Shown: positions 24,866-33,860 of the stretch, piece by piece | How positions within the stretch are numbered: position 1 is the first letter of the stretch | Layout: every line of letters begins with the position of its first letter | From: Acidobacteriota bacterium | GTDB lineage: Bacteria; Acidobacteriota; Blastocatellia; Pyrinomonadales; Pyrinomonadaceae | Direction of reading: 5' to 3' | DNA: 39,625 bases | Assembly: GCA_029781855.1 (NCBI GenBank) | Contig: JAKOVX010000028.1 | Coordinates: 1-39,625 of the forward strand | Made by a program: the position numbers and the translations under genes | The notes under the pieces: generated by a model | Told to the model about the DNA's origin: nothing | Seen by the model: the letters and a program-made list of their open reading frames with translations, nothing else | Databases searched by the model: none

Positions 24866-25092
24866 GTTCCACATTCTCTCAGAGCGAACGGGAAGTGGAA
24901 CGATTTTCGAGGGTAACCTATTGCGAACACAATACTTGGCCCGTGCCACTTCGGCACTCGAAGTGGAACGATCATCGACCGTCTCATATTCTCCGGGGGC
25001 GCATTTAATGTGAGACGATTTTCGCGGTCAACTGCTGTAAACACAAGGGTTAACCCGTCTCACATTGGCGCGAGAATGAGACGATTTGAGAC
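24866..25092 (+). repeat. Two tandem diverged copies of a ~115-bp structured element
   Basis: Copy A spans 24866-24980 and copy B 24981-25092. Each has hairpin 1 (36 bases), the shared linker GATTTTCG, a 34-35-base middle with AACACAA and CCCGT, and hairpin 2 (26-27 bases) followed by GAT. Copy A stems are GTTCCAC/GTGGAAC (24866-24872 with 24895-24901) and CCACTTCG/CGAAGTGG (24946-24953 with 24959-24966). Copy B stems are GTCTCATATT/AATGTGAGAC (24981-24990 with 25007-25016) and GTCTCACATT with AATGAGAC (25057-25066 with 25075-25082). The stem sequence differs between copies but pairing is kept. The rest of the 583-bp gap (24665-25247) holds the terminator and promoter described separately and a perfect TTGACA (25152-25157) without a matching -10. 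I do not recognise the element. Confidence 0.7.
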
Positions 25093-25247
25093 GTTTTAAG
25101 GGGGAACGATCTTGGGCCATCTGATAAATGATCAATGATGAATAAAAAATGTTGACAGACCAATGATCCCTTTTCCGCTTGCTTTCCGCATTACGGATGA
25201 CGGCGAAGACCGCCGGCCGAAATTCATAGCTAATACGGAGAGCGATT

Positions 25248-26693
25248 ATGAGAAACGCAATTTTATTCGCAATTTTGACGATGTCGGCCCTGTCGGCGAC
25301 GGCGTTGGGCGACGTCAAGATCAAGGTGAAACAGACAATGAGCGGTCAGACGACCGAAAACACGACCTATATCAAAGGCAAACGGACGCGGACCGAGATG
25401 ATGGGCGGCGTCCTGATCTCGGTCTCGCAGTGCGACATCGGCCGCGATCTGCAGCTCTACCCGCAGACCAAGACCTACACGGTCACAACCTACGACGACG
25501 GCACCGCCGCGACGACAGGAAATGGTTCGGCCGGAACCGTGCAGCCGACGACAAAGGGCGGAACGATGTACATCACGACCACGACGACCGACACCGGCGA
25601 ACGCAAGCAGATGTTCGGCTTCACGGCCCGTCACATAATTCAGACGATCGAAATGGAATCGTCGCCCGACGCCTGCAATCCTTCAAAGACCAAGATGGAG
25701 ATGGATATGTGGGTCATCGACGCCGAGTTTGGCGTGCCGTGCTCGCAGACGCGGCAGTATCGGCCGACAAAGCAAGGCAGATCCGGCGGCTGCATCGACA
25801 AGGTCGTGCCGAAAACGATCGGCTCGGCAAAGAGCGGATATCCGCTTTGGCAGAAAATAACGTCTTTCGACGCAAACGGCAAAGAGTCGTTCTCGACCAT
25901 TCAGGAGGTCGTCGAAATGTCTAAGGCGACGCTCGATCCGGCCCTCTTCGAAGCACCGGCTGATTACCGCGAAGTTGCCGACGCATCGCAGGCATACGCT
26001 GCGAGTTCGTCGTCCGGAATTTCATATTCGGGTCCCGCGTCGAGTTCGACATCGTCTTCGTCGATGCCTTCGACCGGAATGAGCTCTAGTATCCGAAATG
26101 CCGCAACACCCAAAAACGACGCACCTGAAAGCGTTGGGGCTAAGAAAGCCGGCACGGTTCGTCTCGGGCTTGCCGGCGTCAAGACCGGTGCGGTCGGCGA
26201 GGGAATCTCGGCAGCCGATCTGAGTGCGGCGATCCAGAATTCGCTCGGCGATTACCTGAAGGGGACCAAGGTCGAGATCGTGCCGCTCGAGGCCAAGCTG
26301 CCGTCGGCCCAGGCCGAGGAAGCGAAGCAGAAAGAGTGCGACTTCATAGTCGTAGCCAACGTCTCGCACAAAAAGGGCGGCGGCGGAGGCTTCGGTTTTG
26401 GGAAAGTGCTCGGCCAGGTCGTCGGCCAAACCGGCATTGGCCATACGGGGAGCACGATTGGCAATATTGCCGGCCAGATGGCCACAACGGCGATCGTGAC
26501 CGCCGGCTCGCTGTCCGGCAACGTCAAATCGAAGGACGAACTGACGCTCGACCTCAAGCTGTTGTCGACCGCCGACAACAGCTCGCCGCTGACACGCCAG
26601 TTCAAGGCAAAGGCTAAGTCCGACGGTGACGACATTATTTCAGCCGTCGTCGAACAGGCCGCCCAGGCGATCATCGACGCGGTCGGAAAGTAG
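25248..26693 (+). CDS. Secreted hypothetical protein with a Ser-rich linker and Gly-rich C-terminal region
   Basis: A 481-residue secreted protein with a signal peptide (residues 4-21, ending ALGD). The N-terminal domain (about 22-245) begins VKIKVKQTMSGQTTENTTYIKGKRTRTEM, a pattern like the DUF4412-type periplasmic domains, and has four Cys that could form disulphides (SQCDIG, DACNP, VPCSQ, GGCID). A Ser/Ala-rich linker covers about 247-285. The C-terminal domain (about 300-480) starts VRLGLAGVKTGAVGEGISAADLSAAIQNSLGDYL and has a Gly-rich loop (KKGGGGGFGFGK); it resembles the layout of a lipid- or surface-assembly helper only loosely. No function is assigned. GGAGAG precedes the ATG. It is 132 bp from the next secreted gene, with hairpins between. 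Confidence 0.75.
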   Translation: MRNAILFAILTMSALSATALGDVKIKVKQTMSGQTTENTTYIKGKRTRTEMMGGVLISVSQCDIGRDLQLYPQTKTYTVTTYDDGTAATTGNGSAGTVQPTTKGGTMYITTTTTDTGERKQMFGFTARHIIQTIEMESSPDACNPSKTKMEMDMWVIDAEFGVPCSQTRQYRPTKQGRSGGCIDKVVPKTIGSAKSGYPLWQKITSFDANGKESFSTIQEVVEMSKATLDPALFEAPADYREVADASQAYAASSSSGISYSGPASSSTSSSSMPSTGMSSSIRNAATPKNDAPESVGAKKAGTVRLGLAGVKTGAVGEGISAADLSAAIQNSLGDYLKGTKVEIVPLEAKLPSAQAEEAKQKECDFIVVANVSHKKGGGGGFGFGKVLGQVVGQTGIGHTGSTIGNIAGQMATTAIVTAGSLSGNVKSKDELTLDLKLLSTADNSSPLTRQFKAKAKSDGDDIISAVVEQAAQAIIDAVGK

Positions 26694-26731
26694 CGTATGA
26701 AAACAGGAGAAATAAAAAGTCGAACTTTTTA

Positions 26732-26756
26732 CGGCCGCGGATTGATACCGCGGCCG
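26732..26756 (+). terminator. GC-rich perfect hairpin between two secreted-protein genes
   Basis: CGGCCGCGG (26732-26740) pairs perfectly with CCGCGGCCG (26748-26756) around a 7-base loop. It is followed by CTCCATTTTC, so a T-run is weak. It may terminate, attenuate or stabilise transcript ends. It lies 38 bp after the previous stop. Confidence 0.5.
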
Positions 26757-26787
26757 CTCCATTTTCGCCTTGCTTACCGAGGGAAAC

Positions 26788-26803
26788 GCCCGTTCGGGCT
26801 TTT
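26788..26803 (+). terminator. Short hairpin with T-run, possible terminator or attenuator
   Basis: GCCC (26788-26791), loop GTTC, GGGC (26796-26799) then TTTTA. The stem is short (4 bp), so termination would be partial. It sits 23 bp before the next ATG, so the downstream gene may be attenuated or have its own promoter after the hairpins. Confidence 0.4.
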
Positions 26804-26825
26804 ACTAGAAATGCGAGGTTTGATC

Positions 26826-29279
26826 ATGAGAGATTTTCTTTTTCGCCAATTGTTTTCATTTGTGATGGTCGTCAATTTTCTGATGAACGGCATCGCGGCC
26901 TTCGGTCAGGTGCGGCGTCCGGCGAGGCCTGCAACTGTCCCGGCTAAAACCGAGAAAAAGCAAGGTTGTGCCGGCGGCTGGAGCGGCGTCGTGACTTATA
27001 CCAAGACGCTGAAAGATTCGCTCGAGTCGGACGAACCCGGCATCCGCAAGGACACCGACCGCATCAAGCACAAAACGTCCCGCGATTACACCTACACGGG
27101 CCGCACCGTGATCGACGGATCGGTTCCGCAGCAGCCGGTAGTCACCTCTAACGTCACTTTTACCGACAACGACCTGAGCTGGGGCCAGGAAAAGGTATTT
27201 GACACCTGCAATTCCCGCGAAAACGGACACTGGTTCATAATCGAGGGAACCGATGATCGTCAGACCCAGGCGCAAGTCTCGGGGCCGGCACGATCGTTCA
27301 ACCTCAGCGTCGACGAGACCGGCGGCACGTACAATTTCAGCCTCCAGTTGCCCGACGCAAACGGTGCTTTCAAGCGCGAGGAACACGTTCGTAAGAGCGG
27401 GCACTGTCAGCCGAAAAACAACGAGCCGTTCGACCGTACGACCAACGAGCCGACCAAGATAGACGGCGAGAGCATTTCGGTCAATTCCCAAAAGATGGAT
27501 CCCAATGATCCGGACCATCTCTCCGGCACCAAGATCTGGGGTGACGACGGCAAGGGCGACGTTCGTTCGTTCATCTATCAGGTTACGTGGCGATTCACGC
27601 GATGCCCGCAGAAGCTTTTGATCACGGAACTGAAATTCGAGCATCCGAAGTTCCCGAATTACGAGGATTGGAAAGAGATCGACGAGACGATCGGCACGAT
27701 CGACGGCAACCATATCAAGGTCAAGGCAAAGGTGCTGAATATGTCCGCCGAGGCGAAATACGCCGACCTCAAGGTCGTCGAGACCTACAAGGGCGACAAA
27801 TACAACGGAGCGTATCCCGACCAACCGCTGCCCGACGCGGAATCGTCATTCCGTATCGAACCCGGCGAGGAAAAAGAACTCGAGTTCATCTGGGACTCCG
27901 AGGGTCAGTCGTGGTTCGACGACGGACGGCCGCATTTGCTCCATCGGATCAAAGCCGAACTATCCGAAAACAACCAAAAGAAGGACGAGAAGGAAGAACG
28001 GCTGAATATCGCGCCGAAGCCGCTTGTGCTTGTGAACGGCATGTATTCCGATCACCAGATCTGGGAGCCGCTTTACCAGAACCTTCTGTCCGCAGATCAT
28101 AGTTATCGCTGGAAAGCCTACGCCGTCGGAGCCGAACCGCAGTTCGGCGTCCTGAGAATGGGCAAATGGAACGGGACCGACGCGAGTTTTAATTCCGTTT
28201 ACGACAACGCCGAGCAGCTCGCCAAATACGTGAAACACGCTCAGCTCGAGTCGAACGCGTGGCACGTCGAGATGGTCGCCCACTCGACTGGCGGGCTGGT
28301 CGGACGGCTCTATTTGCAAAAATACATGACGGTCGTCCCCGATGGGCGTCCGCAGGTAAAGCACCTGATAATGCTCGGAACACCGAATGGCGGCGTGCCC
28401 TGCATCGATGTTCTTGTTGGAAAGCTCGGCATGTTCAAAAACGACCAACGGCCCCTGCAGGAGCTGACCAATGCTGCGATGCTCGACTTTAACAAGTATG
28501 TCGTCAACACCGGCGGAACAAAGCTATCGGCACTCGCGGGCAATCCGGTGCCGATCGTCTGCGGCGGATTCGAGTGGAACGACGGTTTTGTGACTGTCAG
28601 GTCGGCAAAATACGGTATTTCCGACACCAGCGAATCGAATGACCTGAACTATCAGCTCGTTGACGCGAAGAATTTTGGGAATTTCGTCTTGCCCCATCTC
28701 GTCACCGGGCCGAAAGGCACGTATCCGCTGCCCGTCAAGAGCGATCCGACCGATTGGCGCCGATGGCAGCTCGCAAGTCAAAACTACGATATGAACAACA
28801 CCTCCGGCTCGGTCCGTGGCAGTGAATTGATGCTGCCGACCGACTCGTCGTACGCAGCGATATTCGGCGACAGACGTCCCGCGACCGGAACCGGCGGGCC
28901 GAGTGCGACGCCGAGCGACATTCAGCCAAGCGTCGCCGAACAAACATTCGCCAAACAGCTGACGGTCGGCCCGAAACAGACTGTCGTGATCGATCTGCCG
29001 GTCATCGCGGCACCGAACCTTGGTCTGACGTTCATGGCTCAGCCTGGCGTATCGGTCTCGCTTCTGAACGAAAAGGGCGTGCTCGTCAGCCGCGATCCCG
29101 GCGATTCGCCATTCGCAAACGTGATGTTCCGGACGGTATTGACCAAACGGCCCGTCACTAACTCGGTCTGGAAGCTGAAGATCGAAAACACGACGGCCGC
29201 TGAGCAGTTATTCGCGGGATTTAGTTGGTCGATGGCGGACCTGCCGGTTCCGGTCGTCGGCTCTGCAAAGAACAAATGA
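26826..29279 (+). CDS. Secreted alpha/beta hydrolase (PGAP1/lipase-like)
   Basis: An 817-residue secreted protein with a signal peptide (about residues 3-27, ending AFGQ). The N-terminal ~390 residues are beta-rich and unrecognised, with an ordered set of Cys residues. The hydrolase domain begins about residue 395 with PLVLVNGMYSDHQIWEPLYQ. The nucleophile is Ser487 in VAHSTGGLVGR, an A-x-S-x-G variant of the usual GxSxG. Asp586 in NDGFVTVRSAKYG and His624 in LPHLV are placed as the rest of the triad. Together these match lipase/PGAP1-type hydrolases acting on esters. The C-terminal ~110 residues form another beta domain. The ATG at 26826 was chosen because GAGG lies 7 bases upstream and it gives a signal peptide; an in-frame start at 26697 would add a 43-residue tail encoded by the hairpin region. 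The kinase gene converges 11 bp away. Confidence 0.8.
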   Translation: MRDFLFRQLFSFVMVVNFLMNGIAAFGQVRRPARPATVPAKTEKKQGCAGGWSGVVTYTKTLKDSLESDEPGIRKDTDRIKHKTSRDYTYTGRTVIDGSVPQQPVVTSNVTFTDNDLSWGQEKVFDTCNSRENGHWFIIEGTDDRQTQAQVSGPARSFNLSVDETGGTYNFSLQLPDANGAFKREEHVRKSGHCQPKNNEPFDRTTNEPTKIDGESISVNSQKMDPNDPDHLSGTKIWGDDGKGDVRSFIYQVTWRFTRCPQKLLITELKFEHPKFPNYEDWKEIDETIGTIDGNHIKVKAKVLNMSAEAKYADLKVVETYKGDKYNGAYPDQPLPDAESSFRIEPGEEKELEFIWDSEGQSWFDDGRPHLLHRIKAELSENNQKKDEKEERLNIAPKPLVLVNGMYSDHQIWEPLYQNLLSADHSYRWKAYAVGAEPQFGVLRMGKWNGTDASFNSVYDNAEQLAKYVKHAQLESNAWHVEMVAHSTGGLVGRLYLQKYMTVVPDGRPQVKHLIMLGTPNGGVPCIDVLVGKLGMFKNDQRPLQELTNAAMLDFNKYVVNTGGTKLSALAGNPVPIVCGGFEWNDGFVTVRSAKYGISDTSESNDLNYQLVDAKNFGNFVLPHLVTGPKGTYPLPVKSDPTDWRRWQLASQNYDMNNTSGSVRGSELMLPTDSSYAAIFGDRRPATGTGGPSATPSDIQPSVAEQTFAKQLTVGPKQTVVIDLPVIAAPNLGLTFMAQPGVSVSLLNEKGVLVSRDPGDSPFANVMFRTVLTKRPVTNSVWKLKIENTTAAEQLFAGFSWSMADLPVPVVGSAKNK

Positions 29280-29290
29280 TCCAGATGCAC

Positions 29291-32200
29291 TTAGATTCGT
29301 TTCTGTGTAAAACCGACGCGTTTCAGCAGATCGTCAAAACGCGGGTCACCGTGCAGATTGGTCAGGCGGCGGCCTACCTTGATCAAAGTCAGCCAGTTCG
29401 ACCTTTCCTGATAAGCTCGTTCGAGCCAGTAAAAGGCCTTGTCCTTTTCATTGAGCCCGGCATAGACTACGGCGGGCAAGAATGGAGAGACCTCTTTCGT
29501 GCGGACCTTTTCTTCGAGATCAGCCGCGATCTTCATCGCTTCGGCCTTGCGGCCGGCAACCGCATAAGCATGGCCGATCGCCATATCCGCGAGCGGGTCG
29601 GACGAGAGTTCCTTCGCCTTCTTGAAATAACCGATCGCCTCGTCGAATCGGCCTTGTTCCTGAGTGATCTCACCGAGGTTCATATAAGCCCTGGCAAAGC
29701 TCGGATCCCTGGCGATGACCTGTTTTATTTGCGTCGACGCCTCGTCGTACCGGCCCGCGATATAAAGCGCCCAACCGATATTCGTTGGTATGTTCAACGA
29801 AGGCGGATCGAGTTGCCTCGCGATGTTGTATTCATTGAGCGCTTCGTCAGTCCGTCCCATGGCAACCAGGAAATTTCCGTACGAGTAGTGAGCCTCCGCG
29901 TTGTTTACTCCGCGCTCGATCGCTTGCTTGTATTGCTCCTCGGCATCGGCGTAATTCCAATCGTAAGTCGCTGTGACGGAAGCCAGAGTCACATACGGCG
30001 TGCTCAGGCTCGGGTCGATCGCGAGAGCTTTCTGTGCCGACTCTTTCGCCAACGGAAATGCCTCCGCCGGCATCATTGCTCCATACGCCGCCGCCGAGCG
30101 GTAGGTGATCGACAGCCCCTGATATGCGAGAGCGTATTCCGGGTCGAGCTGCAAGGCCTTCTGGTACTCATCGATCGCCGTCAGATGATCCGCCGGGGTC
30201 CCTTTCTGGCGATGATATTCAGCCTGAAGGTAGAGTTGAAAAGCGTCGTTGTTCTGTGTATAACTCTTCTTGCCGGCGGCGATGTTCGACGACAACTCCA
30301 GTGAGTTCCGAACCCATGCCGCGATCGCTTCCTGAAGCCGGACAACGTGTTCTCCGGTCTCGGTAAAGCTTGTCGAAATTGGCGGCCTGCCCGATCTGAC
30401 GTCTAGCAGATCGAGTTTTACGGTGATCCGATCGCTATCTTTGCTGACGCTACCCGTGAGAACGTTGTCGACACCCAACTCCTTCCCGACTGCCGCAGGA
30501 TCCTGGAGGTGATCTTTGTAGCTGAATACCGCCGAACGCGAGATCGTTTTGATGTCGGGTTGAAGCGACATCCTTCCCATCAACATCTCGCTCATTCCAT
30601 CTGAAAGATAGTCGTTGGACGGGTCGCCCGTAGCATTTTGGAATGGAAGGATGGCGACCGATCGGTTTCCGGTACTGCTCGATCCGGTGGCATCTTTCCT
30701 CGATCCGCTGAACGAGAGCGTGAGTATTCCGGATGAATAAGCGAATATCAGAAACGCGACCAACAAAACTGCAGCACCCAACTTTCCATAATTTCGGGCG
30801 AAAAAGCTCGAACGCAATTCCAGCGTTGGCATCTCCGAGCCGAGCATTGTTTTCGAATCCGAATACCCGACCGACGTCGGAACGGCGAAGTGATCGATTT
30901 CGAGTTCCGCCGAAACGGTTGTGTCCGGCGTCCGGGTTCGTTTGTACAGCGGTTCGAACCGGTCATCGTTTCGAAGTTCATGGAGCTTCGGATCAGTTGC
31001 CAGCCAAACCAGCCACGGGTCGAATTCATCCACCGCCTTTTCGAGATAACTAAATGCCTGGTCGAGATCGCCCGCCGCGGTGTAGGCAAAACTCAGAAAT
31101 ATGGGCTTGACGTAATGGGTTTCGGATCGCCTCTTCATCTCATTGGCGAGATCAAGTGCCTCGGCCTTTCGGCCGGCCGCTGCGAGGGCATAACCACGCA
31201 TGAATGCCGCCAGTTCCGAGTCCGGCATTAGGTAACTGCCGCGTGCCACGGATATGAGCGCTTCAGCCGGCCTTCCGAGTTCGCACAGCACGTTGGATCG
31301 TTGGAGATGTCCTTGCGGGTAATTCTCGTCGAGTCCGATGATCTCTTCGGCTTTCTTCAGAGCCGCTTCAAGTTCGCCGCACTGATACAACGTCCATGCT
31401 ACAAGGGTCTTGGTTCGAAGCGAAAGCGGATCCAGCGATTCGGCCCGATATATTTCTGAAATTGCCTCCGAACGACGATTTTCATATACCAGGAGAGCCG
31501 AGTACCACTCATGGACGTGGGGATAATTCGGATTAAGTTCGACCGCCCGTTTGTAGAGTTTCTCGGCTTCGGCGTAATGGAAATGATTGCTGGTGAGCAA
31601 GGCAAGCGAGGCGTAAGCTTCGCCGAGTTGATCGTCGATCTCGAGTGCACGACGGGCGGCTTTCGCGGCCAGCGCATATGACTCTCGAACCGGTATCAGT
31701 CCATATATGTTGGCCCAAATATAAAAATCCGCGATACCGACGTGTGCGAGAGCGTATTCAGGGTCAAATTCGATCGCTTTCTTGAACGAATCGATCGCCT
31801 TCGGTAGAGACTGAGCGGTAAATTGGTTCCAATAGAAACGGCCTTTCAAATATGCTTCGTAAGCCTCCGGAATGTCCGTTCCTCGCTTTGCGAGCATTTG
31901 TCGCTCCTCACCCGTAAGGTGCGGGATCAGCGCGGTTGCAACTTGTTCGGATATGGCATCTTCGAGCTGCAGAACGTCTGTCACGTCCTCGTCAAATTGC
32001 CGGGCCCAGATCGCGGTTCCGTTCGCAACGTCAAGCAACTGCAGGGAGACTCGGATACGATGGCCAAATCTGCGCATTCGTCCATCGAGAACAAAATCAA
32101 CACCCAATTCCACGCCCGCCCGCAACGGGTTTACCGGGCCTTCATTATATCTGGTTATCGAACTCGTCGGTCGAACGGTCAATTTTCTGACGCTCGCCAA

Positions 32201-33565
32201 CCTGGTGATGATCGCGTCAGCGAGGCCGATCGTTAGGTAAGACTCGTCGGTATCTTCAGTTGGGGCTTTGCCCATCAGGCTCATCGGAAGTACAGCCACA
32301 AGCCTCGAACCGCTAGTAATGGGTGGCGCAGACGGTATTTCGGACTCTGTACCAGGCAGGTCCAATGTGATTGTCTCGCCGTTCAGGTGCCGTTCAACAT
32401 CGGCTCGAAGCGCGGCAACCGACGCATATCGATCGTCCGGCGATTTTTGAAGACACTTCAGCGTGATGTTGTCGAGATTTCCGCGAAGACGGCCGGGCAA
32501 TTGGGCTGTCGATTCGCGGCGATTTCGTGCGATCCGTTCCGCCGCTGACTCGCCGCGGTCACTCCTGCTGATCGCCCAACGTTCTCCGCTATCGGCAAAC
32601 GCTACGCTCGGCGGGTCGATCGCCTCGTCGCAGATCGCTCGGGCAATATCGTGCGGCGCGCGGCTCTTGAGTTTGTAAGGCCGATAACCTGATAGCAGTT
32701 CGTATAGCAGGATCCCAAGGCTGTAGACATCTGTGGTGAAATCGACCTTTTCACCACGGACCTGCTCGGGACTCGCGTAGTCCACAGTCATCATCCGCAG
32801 TGAGGTCGCCGTCGGCTGCAGGGTGTCCGAAGCATGATCAGCGTCTAATAATTTCGCGATACCAAAATCGAGTAGCCGAGGCGAGGCGTCAGCAGAGACA
32901 ATGATGTTCGACGGCTTAAGGTCGCGGTGAATCACCAGACGCTGATGTGCGTATTCGACCGCCTCGCATACGCGGCAGAATAGCTGCAGCCGCTCGCGAA
33001 TGGTTAGCCGGTTGCTGTCGCAATATCGATGAAGCTGCAGTCCATCGATATGGTCCATTACGAAATACGGCCGGCCATCATCCGTAGTGCCACCGTCTAT
33101 CAGGCGAGTTATGTATGGATGATCGAGATTCGCCAGTATCTGCCTTTCGTTCCGGAATCGCCTCAGTACAAAATCCGTGTCGATGCCTCGTTTGACGACC
33201 TTGATGGCAGCCCGCAGTCGAAATTCTCCATCTGCCCTTACAGCCTCATAGACAGCGCCCATTCCGCCGCGGCCGATCTCACGTTCGATCCGATAATTGC
33301 TGAGAACCTTGCCAACCATCGAATCCTCGTCGCGTTCATCGAGGATCGACGAAAGAACCACGCTCGGCGTTCCGTTCAGTACCGGTTCCTCGATAAAGCT
33401 GCTCGCGTTCTCATACTGAGAAAGCAGTTTCCCGACCTCAGATGCAAGGTCGTCATCGTCTTCCGCGATCGAACGCAGGAATTCATCCCGCAGACCTGAG
33501 TCGATCTCAAGAGCGGCGTGGAATTTCTCCTCAATTTGTTGCCAGCGTTCTGGGTCCATCAACAT
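29291..33565 (-). CDS. Giant Ser/Thr protein kinase with two TolB/FlgO-like plus TPR modules
   Basis: A 1424-residue receptor-like kinase. The kinase domain is complete: glycine loop IGRGGMGAVYEA (97-108), Lys122 in AAIKVVK, Glu140 of helix C, HRD loop VIHRDLKPSN (211-220), DFG (233-235), and ASPEQ (264-268). It ends about residue 395. Next is a TolB/FlgO-like domain (about 418-560, VAVLPMSLMGK ... DVLQLEDAISEQVA), a TPR block (about 570-870), one transmembrane segment (about 925-946), a second TolB/FlgO-like domain (about 968-1100, SVAILPFQNATGDPSNDYLSDG) and a second TPR block (about 1110-1420). The kinase would be cytoplasmic and the second module probably outside. Two starts are possible (33565 or 33559); GAGG lies upstream. 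It converges with the hydrolase gene and is divergent from the acyltransferase gene, which may share regulatory DNA in the 295-bp gap between them. Confidence 0.93.
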   Translation of the reverse strand: MLMDPERWQQIEEKFHAALEIDSGLRDEFLRSIAEDDDDLASEVGKLLSQYENASSFIEEPVLNGTPSVVLSSILDERDEDSMVGKVLSNYRIEREIGRGGMGAVYEAVRADGEFRLRAAIKVVKRGIDTDFVLRRFRNERQILANLDHPYITRLIDGGTTDDGRPYFVMDHIDGLQLHRYCDSNRLTIRERLQLFCRVCEAVEYAHQRLVIHRDLKPSNIIVSADASPRLLDFGIAKLLDADHASDTLQPTATSLRMMTVDYASPEQVRGEKVDFTTDVYSLGILLYELLSGYRPYKLKSRAPHDIARAICDEAIDPPSVAFADSGERWAISRSDRGESAAERIARNRRESTAQLPGRLRGNLDNITLKCLQKSPDDRYASVAALRADVERHLNGETITLDLPGTESEIPSAPPITSGSRLVAVLPMSLMGKAPTEDTDESYLTIGLADAIITRLASVRKLTVRPTSSITRYNEGPVNPLRAGVELGVDFVLDGRMRRFGHRIRVSLQLLDVANGTAIWARQFDEDVTDVLQLEDAISEQVATALIPHLTGEERQMLAKRGTDIPEAYEAYLKGRFYWNQFTAQSLPKAIDSFKKAIEFDPEYALAHVGIADFYIWANIYGLIPVRESYALAAKAARRALEIDDQLGEAYASLALLTSNHFHYAEAEKLYKRAVELNPNYPHVHEWYSALLVYENRRSEAISEIYRAESLDPLSLRTKTLVAWTLYQCGELEAALKKAEEIIGLDENYPQGHLQRSNVLCELGRPAEALISVARGSYLMPDSELAAFMRGYALAAAGRKAEALDLANEMKRRSETHYVKPIFLSFAYTAAGDLDQAFSYLEKAVDEFDPWLVWLATDPKLHELRNDDRFEPLYKRTRTPDTTVSAELEIDHFAVPTSVGYSDSKTMLGSEMPTLELRSSFFARNYGKLGAAVLLVAFLIFAYSSGILTLSFSGSRKDATGSSSTGNRSVAILPFQNATGDPSNDYLSDGMSEMLMGRMSLQPDIKTISRSAVFSYKDHLQDPAAVGKELGVDNVLTGSVSKDSDRITVKLDLLDVRSGRPPISTSFTETGEHVVRLQEAIAAWVRNSLELSSNIAAGKKSYTQNNDAFQLYLQAEYHRQKGTPADHLTAIDEYQKALQLDPEYALAYQGLSITYRSAAAYGAMMPAEAFPLAKESAQKALAIDPSLSTPYVTLASVTATYDWNYADAEEQYKQAIERGVNNAEAHYSYGNFLVAMGRTDEALNEYNIARQLDPPSLNIPTNIGWALYIAGRYDEASTQIKQVIARDPSFARAYMNLGEITQEQGRFDEAIGYFKKAKELSSDPLADMAIGHAYAVAGRKAEAMKIAADLEEKVRTKEVSPFLPAVVYAGLNEKDKAFYWLERAYQERSNWLTLIKVGRRLTNLHGDPRFDDLLKRVGFTQKRI

Positions 33566-33772
33566 TCAAATGTGCCTCAGGTTCCGGCCTATCGACCGCT
33601 ATAAGCGCACTTTTCAAAAAGACAATATTAACTGCTTTCTTCGCCGAAGACCAACTTTTCCTTTCTTCGCTTCTAGACTCACCTGCTATAACTTGGGTGC
33701 CTGAATTTTCAAGCGGAATATTGAATCGACGGATCGGAATAACGTTTACATGGCCGTTGTGTAACAAGGAAA

Positions 33773-33785
33773 TAACGGATCGTTA
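33773..33785. promoter_or_regulatory. Small dyad TAACG-GAT-CGTTA in the kinase/acyltransferase gap
   Basis: A perfect 5-bp inverted repeat with 3-base centre, 75 bp upstream of the acyltransferase ATG. The same 15-base sequence (AATAACGGATCGTTA) occurs at the start codon of the ROK regulator gene (39346-39361 region, opposite strand). Chance matches of 15 bases are expected in a window this size, so a shared operator is only a possibility. Confidence 0.25.
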
Positions 33786-33860
33786 AGCCGAACTTAATTG
33801 ACCGTTAACCTCTCTGTTACGGATCGGGGCCAAACTTGTACCTTCGGCAAAAGGAGACAA

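Noticed and set aside
24866..25092. CRISPR array
   Set aside because: There are only two long copies with diverged stems and no run of short identical repeats with unique spacers of equal length; no cas gene is in the window.
25152..25157. Perfect TTGACA as a promoter for the gene at 25248
   Set aside because: No acceptable -10 box is found at 16-18 bases spacing, so it is not listed as a promoter.
25163..25924. Long Arg/Asp-rich open frame overlapping the secreted protein gene
   Set aside because: It is another frame of the gene at 25248. Its composition is skewed to Arg, Asp and His as expected from a shadow, while the other frame has a signal peptide and a ribosome binding site.
29225..30304. 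359-residue open frame opposite the kinase gene
   Set aside because: It lies antisense to the TPR region of the kinase, which has a clear repeat pattern; the antisense frame shows no recognisable domain.
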